Positions 15,906 through 24,083 of a stretch of 25,560 bases of DNA are shown here, one piece after another (position 1 is the stretch's first letter; each line of letters starts with the position of its first letter). Source of the stretch: Galbitalea sp036495225 (GTDB lineage Bacteria; Actinomycetota; Actinomycetes; Actinomycetales; Microbacteriaceae). The stretch is taken from contig DASXNG010000189.1 of NCBI GenBank assembly GCA_036495225.1, positions 1 through 25,560 of the forward strand, in the 5' to 3' direction. A model generated the notes under the pieces. That model ran no database searches, was not told where the DNA came from, and saw nothing but the letters and a program-made list of their open reading frames with translations. A program made the translations under genes and the position numbers.

Positions 15906-16954
15906 CGTCTGGCCTCCGATGCCGGGGCGACCGGCTCAAACTCCGGGGGTGCTTCCGCCAGCTGGGCAGCGTCGCGCGCTTCTGCCTCAGCGCTGAGCCT
16001 TCGCCGTCGAAGTCTGTCCGTGATCGACGGGAGGATGCCTCGCGGCAGGAACAGCATGATGATGAGGAAGACCGCCGCATACGCGAGCAGGTACAGCTCA
16101 CTCGCACCAAACGCCTGAGCGAAGAACTCCTGGGCTGGAACGAGGATGAACGACCCAAGCACGGGGCCCCACAGGGTTCCGCGCCCACCGAGGAACGCCA
16201 TCAGAACCATGCCGATGGTGATGAGCGGGTCAACAGCGAACTGTGGGTAGATGAACCCCACGTAGTAGGCCCACACGCAACCGGCCATGGCGACGAGGCC
16301 AGCACTCACTCCGAAGGCGATGAGCTTCACTGCAGTGACGCGCACGCCAACGCCGTGCGCCTTGTCTTCGTCCGCTCGCACCGTCGCCAGCGAAAGTCCG
16401 ATCTTCGATCGACTGAAGTAGAACGAGATCCCCATGGCAATCGCCAGGAGCACGAGCATCGCGTAGTAGAAAGGCCAGTCGTAGGTCGCCACGTCGAACG
16501 GCGGCGGCGCAACGCTCGCGCCCTGGGCACCCCCGGTCACCGCGGTGAGGTTGAACGCGAGCGTCTGCACAATGAAGAGGAATGTGATCGTGACGATCGC
16601 GAAGACGTCCGCGCGGGTTCGCATCGAGACCCAGCCGATCGGGAGGCTGAACACCCCGACCGCAATACCGATGACCGGTATCACGAGGAACGGAGTGAAA
16701 CCGTTGCCGACGCTCGTCGTGAACAGGATGGCAAAGGTGTACGCACCGATTCCGAAGAAGGCAACGTGCCCGAGTGACGGATAGCCAGCGTAACCGCCGA
16801 GCAGGTTCCATGAGCTGGACATTGCCGCATACATGAGCGTGAAGATCAGCATGTTGAGCAGCCAGACCGGCCCGCCCAGGATCGGCACGAGGATGAGCAG
16901 CCCGAAGAAAATGCTTGCGCGAAGGATCCCGATCCTGCTGATGAGGCGGGTCAC
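15902..16954 (-). CDS. livM: Branched-chain amino acid-type ABC importer permease LivM
   Basis: A 350-residue permease with about nine to ten membrane segments. Landmarks are SSWNLLGGYAGYPSLGHVAF (family signature), WVSMRTRADVFAIVTITFLF, RSKIGLSLATVRADEDKAHGVGV (the EAA-like coupling loop) and AFLGGRGTLWGPVLGSFI. The last ~40 residues are charged and cytoplasmic, longer than in many LivM. The GTG start at 16954 overlaps the livH stop (GTGA) with GAGG upstream; a longer frame from 17044 runs antiphase through livH and is discarded. Confidence 0.93.
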   Translation of the reverse strand: MTRLISRIGILRASIFFGLLILVPILGGPVWLLNMLIFTLMYAAMSSSWNLLGGYAGYPSLGHVAFFGIGAYTFAILFTTSVGNGFTPFLVIPVIGIAVGVFSLPIGWVSMRTRADVFAIVTITFLFIVQTLAFNLTAVTGGAQGASVAPPPFDVATYDWPFYYAMLVLLAIAMGISFYFSRSKIGLSLATVRADEDKAHGVGVRVTAVKLIAFGVSAGLVAMAGCVWAYYVGFIYPQFAVDPLITIGMVLMAFLGGRGTLWGPVLGSFILVPAQEFFAQAFGASELYLLAYAAVFLIIMLFLPRGILPSITDRLRRRRLSAEAEARDAAQLAEAPPEFEPVAPASEARR

Positions 16955-17829
16955 AGTGCGCCTCGCGTTCGCGCTCCGAAGAGACCGCGTGGCCGGAGCA
17001 GAAGCACCAACAGCAGCACGATGAAGAAGGTGAAGTCGGACCAAATCGGAGACGCAAGCGCCGAGACGAGGGATGACGCAACACCCATGATCAGCGCCGC
17101 AATCACCGAGCCGCCGATGCTCCCCAGTCCGCCAAGGACGACGATCGTCAGTAGTCGACTGATGAGGTCGTAGTGGCTTCCCGGGTTGAACGAGTTAAGC
17201 ATTCCGAAGACCGAACCAGCTGCAGCGGCGGTGGCCGCACCCAGACCGAACCCGAACGCAGACACGCGATTCGCGTTCACCCCAAGCAGTTGCGCCGACA
17301 TCGGGTTCTGCACGGTCGCGCGAACGGACCTTCCGAATCGGGTGCGCTGGAGGATGAGGTACAGGAGCCCCAGCATCACGAGGGAGAGCACGAACGCGAC
17401 GAACCTCACAAAGCTCACCTGGTAGCCGAGAACGGTCCAGCTGAAGTTCGCGTACGAGGGCCCGACATTGGTGAGCGTCGCGCCGTAGGCGAACGACAGG
17501 GTGCCCTCGATGGCGAGCGCTATGGCGAACGTCACGAGTAACGAGAGTTGAGCAACATCCTCGCCGTGCAGTGGACGCAAGAGCGTCCACTGCAGGCCAA
17601 CACCAACCAGAAACAGCAGCGGTGTCGTGATGAGGATGGAGACGAATGGATCAATACCGAGGGTGGTGAACAACGTGTAGGTCAGGTAGGCAGCCAGTAC
17701 TACGAGTGCTCCCTGGGCGAGGTTCACCACCTTCATGATGCCGAAGATGAGCGTTTGCCCACTCGCCATGAGGGCATAAACCCCACCGGTGAGGATTCCG
17801 AGAATTATTGCTTGAACAACTGCGTGCAT
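16951..17829 (-). CDS. livH: Branched-chain amino acid-type ABC importer permease LivH
   Basis: A 292-residue permease. It opens with the family hallmark ILGILTGGVYALMASGQTLIFGIMKVVNLAQGAL, followed by AYLTYTL and membrane segments. The coupling loop is LQRTRFGRSVRATVQNPMSAQLLGVN, then the GFGLGAATAAAAGSVFG helix and VLGGLGSIGGSVIAALIMG. The length is normal. It lies 19 bp downstream of the binding-protein gene and overlaps livM by 4 bp. HAAT systems import hydrophobic amino acids, but also urea, short amides and aromatic acids, so the substrate is open. Confidence 0.94.
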   Translation of the reverse strand: MHAVVQAIILGILTGGVYALMASGQTLIFGIMKVVNLAQGALVVLAAYLTYTLFTTLGIDPFVSILITTPLLFLVGVGLQWTLLRPLHGEDVAQLSLLVTFAIALAIEGTLSFAYGATLTNVGPSYANFSWTVLGYQVSFVRFVAFVLSLVMLGLLYLILQRTRFGRSVRATVQNPMSAQLLGVNANRVSAFGFGLGAATAAAAGSVFGMLNSFNPGSHYDLISRLLTIVVLGGLGSIGGSVIAALIMGVASSLVSALASPIWSDFTFFIVLLLVLLLRPRGLFGARTRGAL

Positions 17830-17848
17830 CTTCGAGTAAACCCGTTCC

Positions 17849-19102
17849 TTATCCGGCCCAGTTGGGCTTCGGTGCGACTGGCGATGACTGTGCCTTGTTG
17901 GCCGGGTACACCGTGGTCAGCTTCTGGTTGATCCACTGGATGAGTAGGTATGCACCCTGCGGAGCGCCGTACTGGTCCCATTTCAGGTTGCCGACCAGTG
18001 TCGGCCAGACGCCGGAGTGAAGCGTCTTGATGATGGTGGCGTTGTCGATCTTTCCGGTCTTCTTCGCCACTTCCTGAAGAAGTGTTCCTGCGGAGTACGC
18101 CTCAGCAGAAGTCGGGTCAATCTGGTCCGCGGTGCCGCCGTACTTGGCGGTGTATGCCGCGATGAACGCCTTGCTGCCTGGGGCGGGTGACTCCGCGTAC
18201 CAGTCGGCGCTCGAGAAGACACCTTCGGTGTTTGCCGCGCCGACTGCTGCGGGGAAGTCACCGGGAGAGTTCGCGCCGTTCGACTCGTAGAGCCACTTCG
18301 GGTTGAACTTCTGCTGGATCATTGCCTTGATCTGGGCAAAGGCGTCAGCCTCCTGCGTTCCGCCGACCACAACGTCCGGGTTCTTCGCGGCGATTCCGGC
18401 GATGATCGGGGTCATGTCCGCGGTCTCGGCCGGGTAGGTCTGGTCGTAAACCGTCTTGATACCTGCGGCCTCGAAGCGCTTTTGGATGTTGTCGGCGATG
18501 GGTGCGGAGAAGGGGTCATCCAACTTCGCATACGCCGCCGTCTTCGGTCGCTGGTCCGCTGGCAGGCTCAGAATGTAGTTCGCGAACACATTCCCGCCCT
18601 CCGTCGTTGGAGCAGGCTGCACGAAGAACAGGTTGGTCAGCTTCTGCGCGAAGACCGCTGGACCGCCGCCCGCTGGCTCGATGAAGGAGTAGTGATAGCG
18701 AGCCGCCACACGCGACGCGGGAACCGTCAGGAGGCTCGAAAACGGCCCGAGGACGATGTCCACCTTGTCTTGGGTGATCAGGTTCGTGTAGTTGGTGACG
18801 ACCTGGTCTGGGCTGGACGCGTCGTCGACAATCGTCAGCGCGACCTTTCGACCGAGGACTCCGCCAGCTTTGTTCGCTTCACTCGCCCACAGCGCGTAGC
18901 CGCGTTCAGCAGCTTTGCCGGAGTCCGAGAAGTCGCCAGTAAGCGACAGTGAGATACCGATTTTGAGAGGGCTCTTCGACGTTGACGTCTTGGGCGCTGT
19001 GGTGCAGCCGGTAAGCGCGAGGGCGGCGACCAGCAGTGCACCCGTAACTCCGAGAAGGCGCCGCGAACGGCGGACCTCCGGCCTGTGAATTCGTAGTTGC
19101 AT
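17849..19102 (-). CDS. ABC importer substrate-binding lipoprotein, Peripla_BP_6 (LivJ-like)
   Basis: A 417-residue solute receptor. The basic N-region (RIHRPEVRRSRR) is followed by a hydrophobic core and lipobox LTGC, so it is a lipoprotein. After a Thr/Ser/Lys tether the mature fold starts with LKIGISLSLTGDFSDSGKA. Other family marks are GYALWASEANKAGGVLGRKV, LGPFSSLLTVPASRVAARY and DVVVGGTQEADAF. Two adjacent ATGs occur; the second (19102) was chosen because GGAG is 5 bases from it and only 2 from the first (19105). It is the first gene of the Liv-type operon. Its promoter has a LacI-type operator, which ties this importer to the LacI/HIBADH/M24/ALDH group and not to the allophanate hydrolase operon. 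The ligand is unknown. Confidence 0.92.
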   Translation of the reverse strand: MQLRIHRPEVRRSRRLLGVTGALLVAALALTGCTTAPKTSTSKSPLKIGISLSLTGDFSDSGKAAERGYALWASEANKAGGVLGRKVALTIVDDASSPDQVVTNYTNLITQDKVDIVLGPFSSLLTVPASRVAARYHYSFIEPAGGGPAVFAQKLTNLFFVQPAPTTEGGNVFANYILSLPADQRPKTAAYAKLDDPFSAPIADNIQKRFEAAGIKTVYDQTYPAETADMTPIIAGIAAKNPDVVVGGTQEADAFAQIKAMIQQKFNPKWLYESNGANSPGDFPAAVGAANTEGVFSSADWYAESPAPGSKAFIAAYTAKYGGTADQIDPTSAEAYSAGTLLQEVAKKTGKIDNATIIKTLHSGVWPTLVGNLKWDQYGAPQGAYLLIQWINQKLTTVYPANKAQSSPVAPKPNWAG

Positions 19103-19174
19103 CATTGCTCCTAACGGGGAGGACTTCGCTCGGGTGGATCAGAGACGTCGCTGTCCAGTGAATTTCTCCACTTA

Positions 19175-19190
19175 CTGCAATCGTTTGCAA
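19175..19190. promoter_or_regulatory. LacI-family operator O1, Liv-type importer operon
   Basis: CTGCAATCGTTTGCAA fits the LacI-family consensus TGnAAnCGnTTnCA in full. It lies directly downstream of the -10 of the importer promoter (minus strand), a position that blocks initiation. It matches O2 at 14 of 16 positions. Confidence 0.88.
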
Positions 19191-19191
19191 C

Positions 19192-19220
19192 ACAATCGCA
19201 TCACTTCGGATCCCTGTCAA
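19192..19220 (-). promoter_or_regulatory. Sigma70-type promoter of the Liv-type importer operon
   Basis: On the minus strand a perfect -35 TTGACA (19215-19220) is followed after 17 bp by GATTGT (19192-19197), a weak -10. It reads toward the binding-protein gene, about 90 bp away. The start would fall within or beside operator O1. Confidence 0.6.
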
Positions 19221-19247
19221 GAAAAATTCGACGGAGCGAAGGTCGCG

Positions 19248-20261
19248 CTAACGAACCGGTCCGGTCGACGCCCGAACGACGAGCTCCACCGGCAGGGTGA
19301 CTTTCATCGCGCCACGCGGCGCACTGTCGATCTGCTCGAGGAGCAGTCGAGCCGCCTCGGCCCCCATTTCGAAATGCGGCGTGCGAACGGTCGTCATGGC
19401 CGGTTGGAAATCACCGGCGAACGGCATGTCGTTGAACCCAACGACCGAGACATCCTCCGGGCACTTCACCCCGTGCAATCGCAGCGAGTGATAGACGCCA
19501 AGTGCAAGCAGGTCGTTGCCGGCGACGACCGCGGTCGGGAGCTTGGAGTTGGATTCGAACAGGTCATCCATCGCCTGCTGTCCCGCTTCGACCGAGTATG
19601 CGGAACACTGCACGACCCGCCCGTTCAGCCCGAGTTCTGCGCATCCAGCGACGAAGGCCTCAGCGCGAATACGGCTCGTGGAAAACGACGGCGGACCCTC
19701 AAGGTGAAGCACGTTGCGATGCCCCAGTTCAACCAAATGTGCGAGCGAAGCCCTTATTCCGTCTGCGTCGTCGCCAACAACCGCAGGGAAAGGGACACCT
19801 CCGGAGTCACGATTGACCATCACCGCCTTGATACCGCGATCGAAGGCTTCGCCCGCGAGGGAGTGCCCACTGTGACCCGTTGCGAAGATGAGCCCATCGA
19901 CCTGGCGCTGCACGAGGGACTCAAAGTGGAGTCGCTCCGCGTCGTCGCTGCCGTCTGTGTTGACAACGACGGCGGAGTATCCGCGTTCGGTCAGCCTGCT
20001 GTCGATGCCTCGGACGATGGGCGGGAAGATCGGATTGGTCAGGTCGGGAATGATGACGCCGATCGTCATCGACGAGTTCGTACGAAGACCTCGCGCTATG
20101 GAGTTCGGTGCGTACCCGAGTTGCTTCGCGGCTTGCCGAACGCGGCCGAGGGTTTCGTGGTTGACCTGGTTTTCTGTGCGCTGGTTGAGCGCGCGTGAAA
20201 CCGTACCCGCATGGACGCCAGCGAGTCGCGCAACGTCTGCGATCGTCACCCGGTTCGACAT
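19248..20261 (-). CDS. LacI family transcriptional regulator
   Basis: A 337-residue repressor. The N-terminal helix-turn-helix VTIADVARLAGVHAGTVSRALN (residues 5-26) is complete, followed by the hinge helix region LGYAPNSIARGLRT. The sugar-binding-like ligand core starts at TIGVIIPDLTNPIF. The second half has the typical VVAGNDLLALGVYHSLRLHG and EDVSVVGFNDMPFAGDFQPAMTTVRTP. The Thr-Val-Ser-Arg recognition helix fits the TGnAAnCG operators seen on both sides of the gene. It stands alone between the importer operon and the dehydrogenase operon and is predicted to repress both. The effector may be the imported substrate or an intermediate. Its own promoter is not clear; it lacks an obvious operator of its own beyond O2, about 90 bp upstream of its start. 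Confidence 0.95.
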   Translation of the reverse strand: MSNRVTIADVARLAGVHAGTVSRALNQRTENQVNHETLGRVRQAAKQLGYAPNSIARGLRTNSSMTIGVIIPDLTNPIFPPIVRGIDSRLTERGYSAVVVNTDGSDDAERLHFESLVQRQVDGLIFATGHSGHSLAGEAFDRGIKAVMVNRDSGGVPFPAVVGDDADGIRASLAHLVELGHRNVLHLEGPPSFSTSRIRAEAFVAGCAELGLNGRVVQCSAYSVEAGQQAMDDLFESNSKLPTAVVAGNDLLALGVYHSLRLHGVKCPEDVSVVGFNDMPFAGDFQPAMTTVRTPHFEMGAEAARLLLEQIDSAPRGAMKVTLPVELVVRASTGPVR

Positions 20262-20313
20262 GCGACAACGTTAGCAGTCGCCCGGAATCGCGGTACGGAG
20301 ATTCCGCGAAAGG

Positions 20314-20343
20314 TTGACGCCGAATGGATTGTGACCCAATAAT
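20314..20343 (+). promoter_or_regulatory. Sigma70-type promoter of the dehydrogenase operon
   Basis: TTGACG (20314-20319) and AATAAT (20338-20343) are separated by 18 bp, five of six matches to consensus at each box. The transcript start would fall just before or in the operator O2. It reads into the HIBADH-type gene. Confidence 0.78.
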
Positions 20344-20352
20344 GGCCTTGCC

Positions 20353-20368
20353 CTGCAATCGATTGCAG
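20353..20368. promoter_or_regulatory. LacI-family operator O2, perfect palindrome
   Basis: CTGCAATCGATTGCAG is a perfect 16-bp palindrome and fits the LacI-family consensus TGnAAnCGnTTnCA. It begins 9 bp after the -10 of the dehydrogenase promoter and ends 26 bp before the first start codon, as expected for repression by the adjacent LacI protein. Confidence 0.93.
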
Positions 20369-20394
20369 CACTTTCGATCCTCAAAGGAGACGAC

Positions 20395-21342
20395 ATGAAC
20401 ACATCCGACAAGCCCACAATCGGATGGATCGGGGCCGGGCGCATGGGTTTCGAGATGTCGAAAAGACTCCTTGACGCGGGCTACAGCGTCGCCGTCTACA
20501 ACCGCACGCAGTCGAAAGCCGAACCGCTGGCCGAGCGCGGCGCCACCCTCGTGGATCGCCCGGTTGATCTCGCGAATCGCGACATCGTCTTCATTATGGT
20601 GTCAGCGCCCAAAGACCTCGAGGCCGTCACAATTGGTGAAAACGGGCTCTTCACTTCGGAGTCTGCGACCCCGGGCGTCGTCGTGGATTCTTCGACGGTT
20701 TCGGTTGAGGTGTCTGCCTCGATTCGAAGTCACGCCTCCGGGCACGGGTCCCAGTTTCTCGCAGCGCCCGTGAGTGGCAACCCCAGCGTGATTGCGGCGG
20801 GAAAACTGACCATCGCGGCTTCGGGGCCACGAGAGACCTTCGACCGAGTCCACGACGTGCTCACGACGATTGGAAGAAGCGCGACGTACGTGGGCGACGG
20901 AGAAGTCGCCCGGCTCGTCAAGATCGCGCACAACGTGTTCCTCGGCGTCGTCATCCAATCGCTCGTCGAAATCACGACTCTGGCCGAACGGGGCGGCGTG
21001 ACCAGGGCAGCGTTCCTCGAGTTCCTGAACGATTCCGTGATGGGGTCGACGTTCACGAGGTACAAGTCGCCGGCGATCGTCAACCTCGACTTCACTCCAA
21101 CATTCACGATCCCGCTGTTGTCGAAGGACTTCGATCTCGGGCTCGCCGCTGCTCATGACCTGAAGGTACCGATGCCCATCGCTGCCGCAACTGCGCAGCT
21201 CGTCGCATCCGCCATGGGGGCCGGGTACGTCGAAGAAGACTTCGCGGTGTTGCTTCTCGAACAGGCACGTCGTTCCGGCATGGAAATTGTGCCGGAGAAC
21301 ACACAAGTCATGAGCGGATTGGAGGCGGCCGATAATGAGTAA
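20395..21342 (+). CDS. NAD(P)-dependent beta-hydroxyacid dehydrogenase (HIBADH family)
   Basis: A 315-residue oxidoreductase of the 3-hydroxyisobutyrate dehydrogenase family. The Rossmann motif is IGWIGAGRMGFEMSKRL (residues 9-25). YNRT after strand 2 (35-38) favours NADP over NAD in this family. The substrate loop is APVSGNP (124-130; usually DAPVSGG, so the Asp is Ala here). The catalytic Lys is 176 with Asn180 in VARLVKIAHNVFLG. The C-terminal helical domain FLEFLNDSVMGSTF and LLSKDFDLGLAAAHDLKVPMPI is typical. It interconverts a hydroxy acid and a semialdehyde; the exact acid is unknown. AAAGGAG precedes the ATG. First gene of the LacI-controlled operon, overlapping the M24 gene by 8 bp. 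Confidence 0.92.
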   Translation: MNTSDKPTIGWIGAGRMGFEMSKRLLDAGYSVAVYNRTQSKAEPLAERGATLVDRPVDLANRDIVFIMVSAPKDLEAVTIGENGLFTSESATPGVVVDSSTVSVEVSASIRSHASGHGSQFLAAPVSGNPSVIAAGKLTIAASGPRETFDRVHDVLTTIGRSATYVGDGEVARLVKIAHNVFLGVVIQSLVEITTLAERGGVTRAAFLEFLNDSVMGSTFTRYKSPAIVNLDFTPTFTIPLLSKDFDLGLAAAHDLKVPMPIAAATAQLVASAMGAGYVEEDFAVLLLEQARRSGMEIVPENTQVMSGLEAADNE

Positions 21343-22579
21343 TCTCATTCCACTTCAGGCCCCTGGGCATTCGAATGTCGACTACGAGATGCGAGTCGAC
21401 ATGGATCGGCTTCGCAATTACAGGCTCGATCGCGCCAAGGCATCGCTGGAATCAAGCGAATGCGGGGCCTTCCTGCTCTTCGATTTCTACAACATCAGGT
21501 ACACGACGCAAACCTGGATCGGCGGCGCACTCGGCGACAAGATGACGAGGTATGCGCTTCTCACACGTGACGGAGATCCCATGCTCTGGGACTTCGGGTC
21601 GGCCGTGCGACACCACCAGCTCTACTCACCGTGGCTGAAGCCGGAGAACAACCGTCCGGGAATGCTCGGGATGCGTGGCGCAGTCGCGCCATCCGCCGGG
21701 CTCATGGAGTCGGCCGTTCGCGAGATCAAGGGACTGCTCGAGGATGCCGGCGTCGCGCATCTTCCCGTCGGCGTCGACATCGTCGAGCCGCCGTTTCTCT
21801 TCGAGATGCAGAGGCAGGGTCTCACGGTCGTCGATGCCCAGCAGCTCATGCTCGACGCACGGCAAATCAAGTCCTTCGACGAGATCATGCTGTTGAACCA
21901 GGCTGCGGCAATGGTGGACGGCGTCTATCAGGACATTGTCGACGTGCTGAAGCCGGGCATCAGGGAGAACGAGATCGTCGCTCTCGCCAACAAGAGGCTG
22001 TATGAGCTCGGCTCCGACCAGGTCGAGGCGGTCAACGCCATTTCGGGTGACCGATGCAACCCGCATCCGCACAACTTCACCGACCGCATCATCCGCCCGG
22101 GCGACCAGGCATTCTTCGACATCATCCACTCGTTCAATGGTTATCGAACGTGCTACTACCGAACATTTGCGGTCGGCAGCAGCACCGCGAGCCAGCGCGA
22201 CGCCTACGCGAAGGCGCGGGAATGGATGGATGCCGCGATCGATGCTGTTCACGCTGGCGTCGGCACTGACGACATCGCCCGCGTGTGGCCGAAGGCGACC
22301 GACTTCGGGTTTGCCAATGAGCTGGCCGCCTTTGGACTTCAGTTCGGTCATGGCCTCGGCCTCGGCCTTCACGAGCGCCCGATCATTTCGCGTCTGAACA
22401 GCCTCGACAATCCGATCGAGCTGAAGGCGGGAATGGTCTTCGCGCTTGAGACCTACTGCCCGGCATCCGATGGCTTCTCGGCTGCCCGAATAGAGGAGGA
22501 AATCGTGGTCGCGGAGAATGGCGTCCACATCCTGACGCGGTTCCCTGCGCAGGACCTCTTTGTTGCGAACGCATACTGA
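21335..22579 (+). CDS. M24 (pita-bread fold) family protein with an altered metal site
   Basis: A 414-residue protein with a creatinase/prolidase-type N-terminal domain (about 25-185) and a C-terminal pita-bread domain. The metal ligands of M24 peptidases align to Asp262 (FFDIIHSFNGY), Cys273 in place of the second Asp (GYRTCYYRTF), His339 (FGHGLGLGLHERP), Glu372 (FALETY) and Glu387 (RIEEEIVV). Four of five ligands are kept. The Asp-to-Cys change makes a standard dinuclear peptidase unlikely; the family also includes creatinase and DMSP lyase, so a non-peptidase reaction is possible. It sits between two oxidoreductases that handle a hydroxy acid and an aldehyde, suggesting it cleaves an imported conjugate to feed them. 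The frame starts 8 bp before the upstream stop. Confidence 0.85.
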   Translation: MSNLIPLQAPGHSNVDYEMRVDMDRLRNYRLDRAKASLESSECGAFLLFDFYNIRYTTQTWIGGALGDKMTRYALLTRDGDPMLWDFGSAVRHHQLYSPWLKPENNRPGMLGMRGAVAPSAGLMESAVREIKGLLEDAGVAHLPVGVDIVEPPFLFEMQRQGLTVVDAQQLMLDARQIKSFDEIMLLNQAAAMVDGVYQDIVDVLKPGIRENEIVALANKRLYELGSDQVEAVNAISGDRCNPHPHNFTDRIIRPGDQAFFDIIHSFNGYRTCYYRTFAVGSSTASQRDAYAKAREWMDAAIDAVHAGVGTDDIARVWPKATDFGFANELAAFGLQFGHGLGLGLHERPIISRLNSLDNPIELKAGMVFALETYCPASDGFSAARIEEEIVVAENGVHILTRFPAQDLFVANAY

Positions 22580-22598
22580 GCAAGGAAGACGAAACGCC

Positions 22599-24080
22599 AT
22601 GATCACTCGACGCCACGAACAGGATGTCGATACCGCAGACCTCACGTCCTGGTTCTCACACGGGCTCTACATTGACGGCGCGTCCGGCGAGGCCAGCACC
22701 GGTGATCGTTTTGACGTGGTCAACCCGGCCACCGGCGCAGTGATCGCGAGCGTGGCGAACGCCGGCGTCGAGGATGCGCTCTTGGCCGTCCGTGCCGCGG
22801 AACGCGCGCTCCCAGGCTGGAGTGCCGTCGCCCCTCGCGATCGCGCCGAGATTCTTCGCAAGGCGTTCGAGCTGATGCGCGACCGTTCAGAAGATCTCGC
22901 GCAGCTCATCGTTCTCGAGAACGGCAAGTCCCTCGCAGATGCTCGTGGCGAGGTGAGCTACGCGGCAGAGTTCTTCCGCTGGTACTCGGAAGAGACCGTT
23001 CGTCTGCTCGGGAGCGTTCAGGTTTCGCCGAACGGTCAGAATCGCATTCTGGTCACGCACCAACCGATCGGCGTCAGCGTCCTGGTGACACCGTGGAACT
23101 TTCCGGCCGCGATGGCGACGAGAAAGATGGGCCCGGCACTCGCCGCTGGTTGCACCGTCATTCTCAAGCCGGCAAGCGATACACCTCTCACCGCCCTGGC
23201 GATCGCCCAGCTTCTCGAAGAGGCTGGCGTACCCGCCGGAGTCGTCAATGTGGTGCCATCGCGAAAGTCGGGAGCCGTCGTCGGCGCGATGCTCGACGAT
23301 CCCGCCGTGCGCAAGCTCTCGTTCACTGGGTCGACGGAGGTTGGCCGGATCCTTTTGGCGCACGCATCCGCCACAGTCGTCAATTGCAGCATGGAGCTGG
23401 GTGGCAATGCGCCGTTCCTGGTCTTCGCGGACGCGGACCTGGATAGCGCGATCGACGGCGCGATGCTGGCGAAAATGCGTAACGGTGGTGAAGCCTGCAC
23501 TGCCGCCAACCGCTTCTACGTGCACTCATCCATCGCCGGGGAGTTTTCGCGTCGACTGACTGAGCGAATGAATGCGCTCACAGTCGGTGACGGGCTGGAT
23601 GAGTCAGTAAACCTCGGGCCTCTTATCAACGAGGACGCCAGGGTCAAGGTTCACGGTCTTGTCAGCGCCGCGCTTTCGGCTGGCGCGACAGTTCTCTCGG
23701 GCGGCCAACCGGATGATGGCGTCGGCTACTTCTACCCGGCGACCGTGCTCGTGGATGTCGCGCCGGACTCCCCGATCCTTCGCGAGGAGATCTTCGGACC
23801 GGTCGCACCCATCGTCACCTTCAACACGGATGACGAGGCCGTCAGACTCGCAAACAACACCGAGTTCGGGCTGGTCGCCTACGTCTATACGTCGGACCTC
23901 GCGCACGGCCTCTCGATCAGCCAGCGCCTCGAGACCGGAATGGTCGGACTCAATCGCGGCCTGGTTTCGGATCCCGCTGCGCCGTTCGGAGGATTCAAGC
24001 AGAGCGGAATCGGCCGAGAGGGAGGCCACGAGGGCATGCTCGAGTTCACCGAGTCGCAGTACATCGCCGTCTCCTGGTAG
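22599..24080 (+). CDS. NAD(P)-dependent aldehyde dehydrogenase, succinate-semialdehyde dehydrogenase-like
   Basis: A 493-residue ALDH that oxidises an aldehyde to the acid. Catalytic residues are all present: Asn167 (TPWNFP), Lys190 (ILKPAS), Glu266 (MELGGNAP) and nucleophile Cys300 (NGGEACTAANR). The cofactor loop FTGSTEVGR is at 242-250. RILVTHQPIGVSVLVTPWNFPAAMATRK places it near GabD-type semialdehyde dehydrogenases. The ATG at 22599 has AAGGAAG upstream; a frame from 22560 overlaps the M24 gene and is not preferred. As last gene of the operon it probably oxidises the semialdehyde made by the HIBADH-type enzyme. Exact chain length of the substrate is unknown. Confidence 0.93.
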   Translation: MITRRHEQDVDTADLTSWFSHGLYIDGASGEASTGDRFDVVNPATGAVIASVANAGVEDALLAVRAAERALPGWSAVAPRDRAEILRKAFELMRDRSEDLAQLIVLENGKSLADARGEVSYAAEFFRWYSEETVRLLGSVQVSPNGQNRILVTHQPIGVSVLVTPWNFPAAMATRKMGPALAAGCTVILKPASDTPLTALAIAQLLEEAGVPAGVVNVVPSRKSGAVVGAMLDDPAVRKLSFTGSTEVGRILLAHASATVVNCSMELGGNAPFLVFADADLDSAIDGAMLAKMRNGGEACTAANRFYVHSSIAGEFSRRLTERMNALTVGDGLDESVNLGPLINEDARVKVHGLVSAALSAGATVLSGGQPDDGVGYFYPATVLVDVAPDSPILREEIFGPVAPIVTFNTDDEAVRLANNTEFGLVAYVYTSDLAHGLSISQRLETGMVGLNRGLVSDPAAPFGGFKQSGIGREGGHEGMLEFTESQYIAVSW

Positions 24081-24083
24081 CCC

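Noticed and set aside
14420..19102. Liv-type importer as the urea/amide transporter of the allophanate hydrolase operon
   Set aside because: It is transcribed convergently and has a LacI operator at its promoter shared with the HIBADH/M24/ALDH operon, while the allophanate operon has its own importer and GntR-type site.
19134..20198. 354-codon plus-strand open frame opposite the LacI-family gene
   Set aside because: The LacI protein has a full HTH and ligand core on the minus strand; the opposite frame has no domain and covers operator O1.
21335..22579. M24 protein as DMSP lyase DddP, which would make the cluster a DMSP pathway
   Set aside because: DddP as I recall it keeps an Asp in the second ligand position with a different surrounding motif; this protein has FNGYRTCYYRTF with Cys there, so DddP is not supported.
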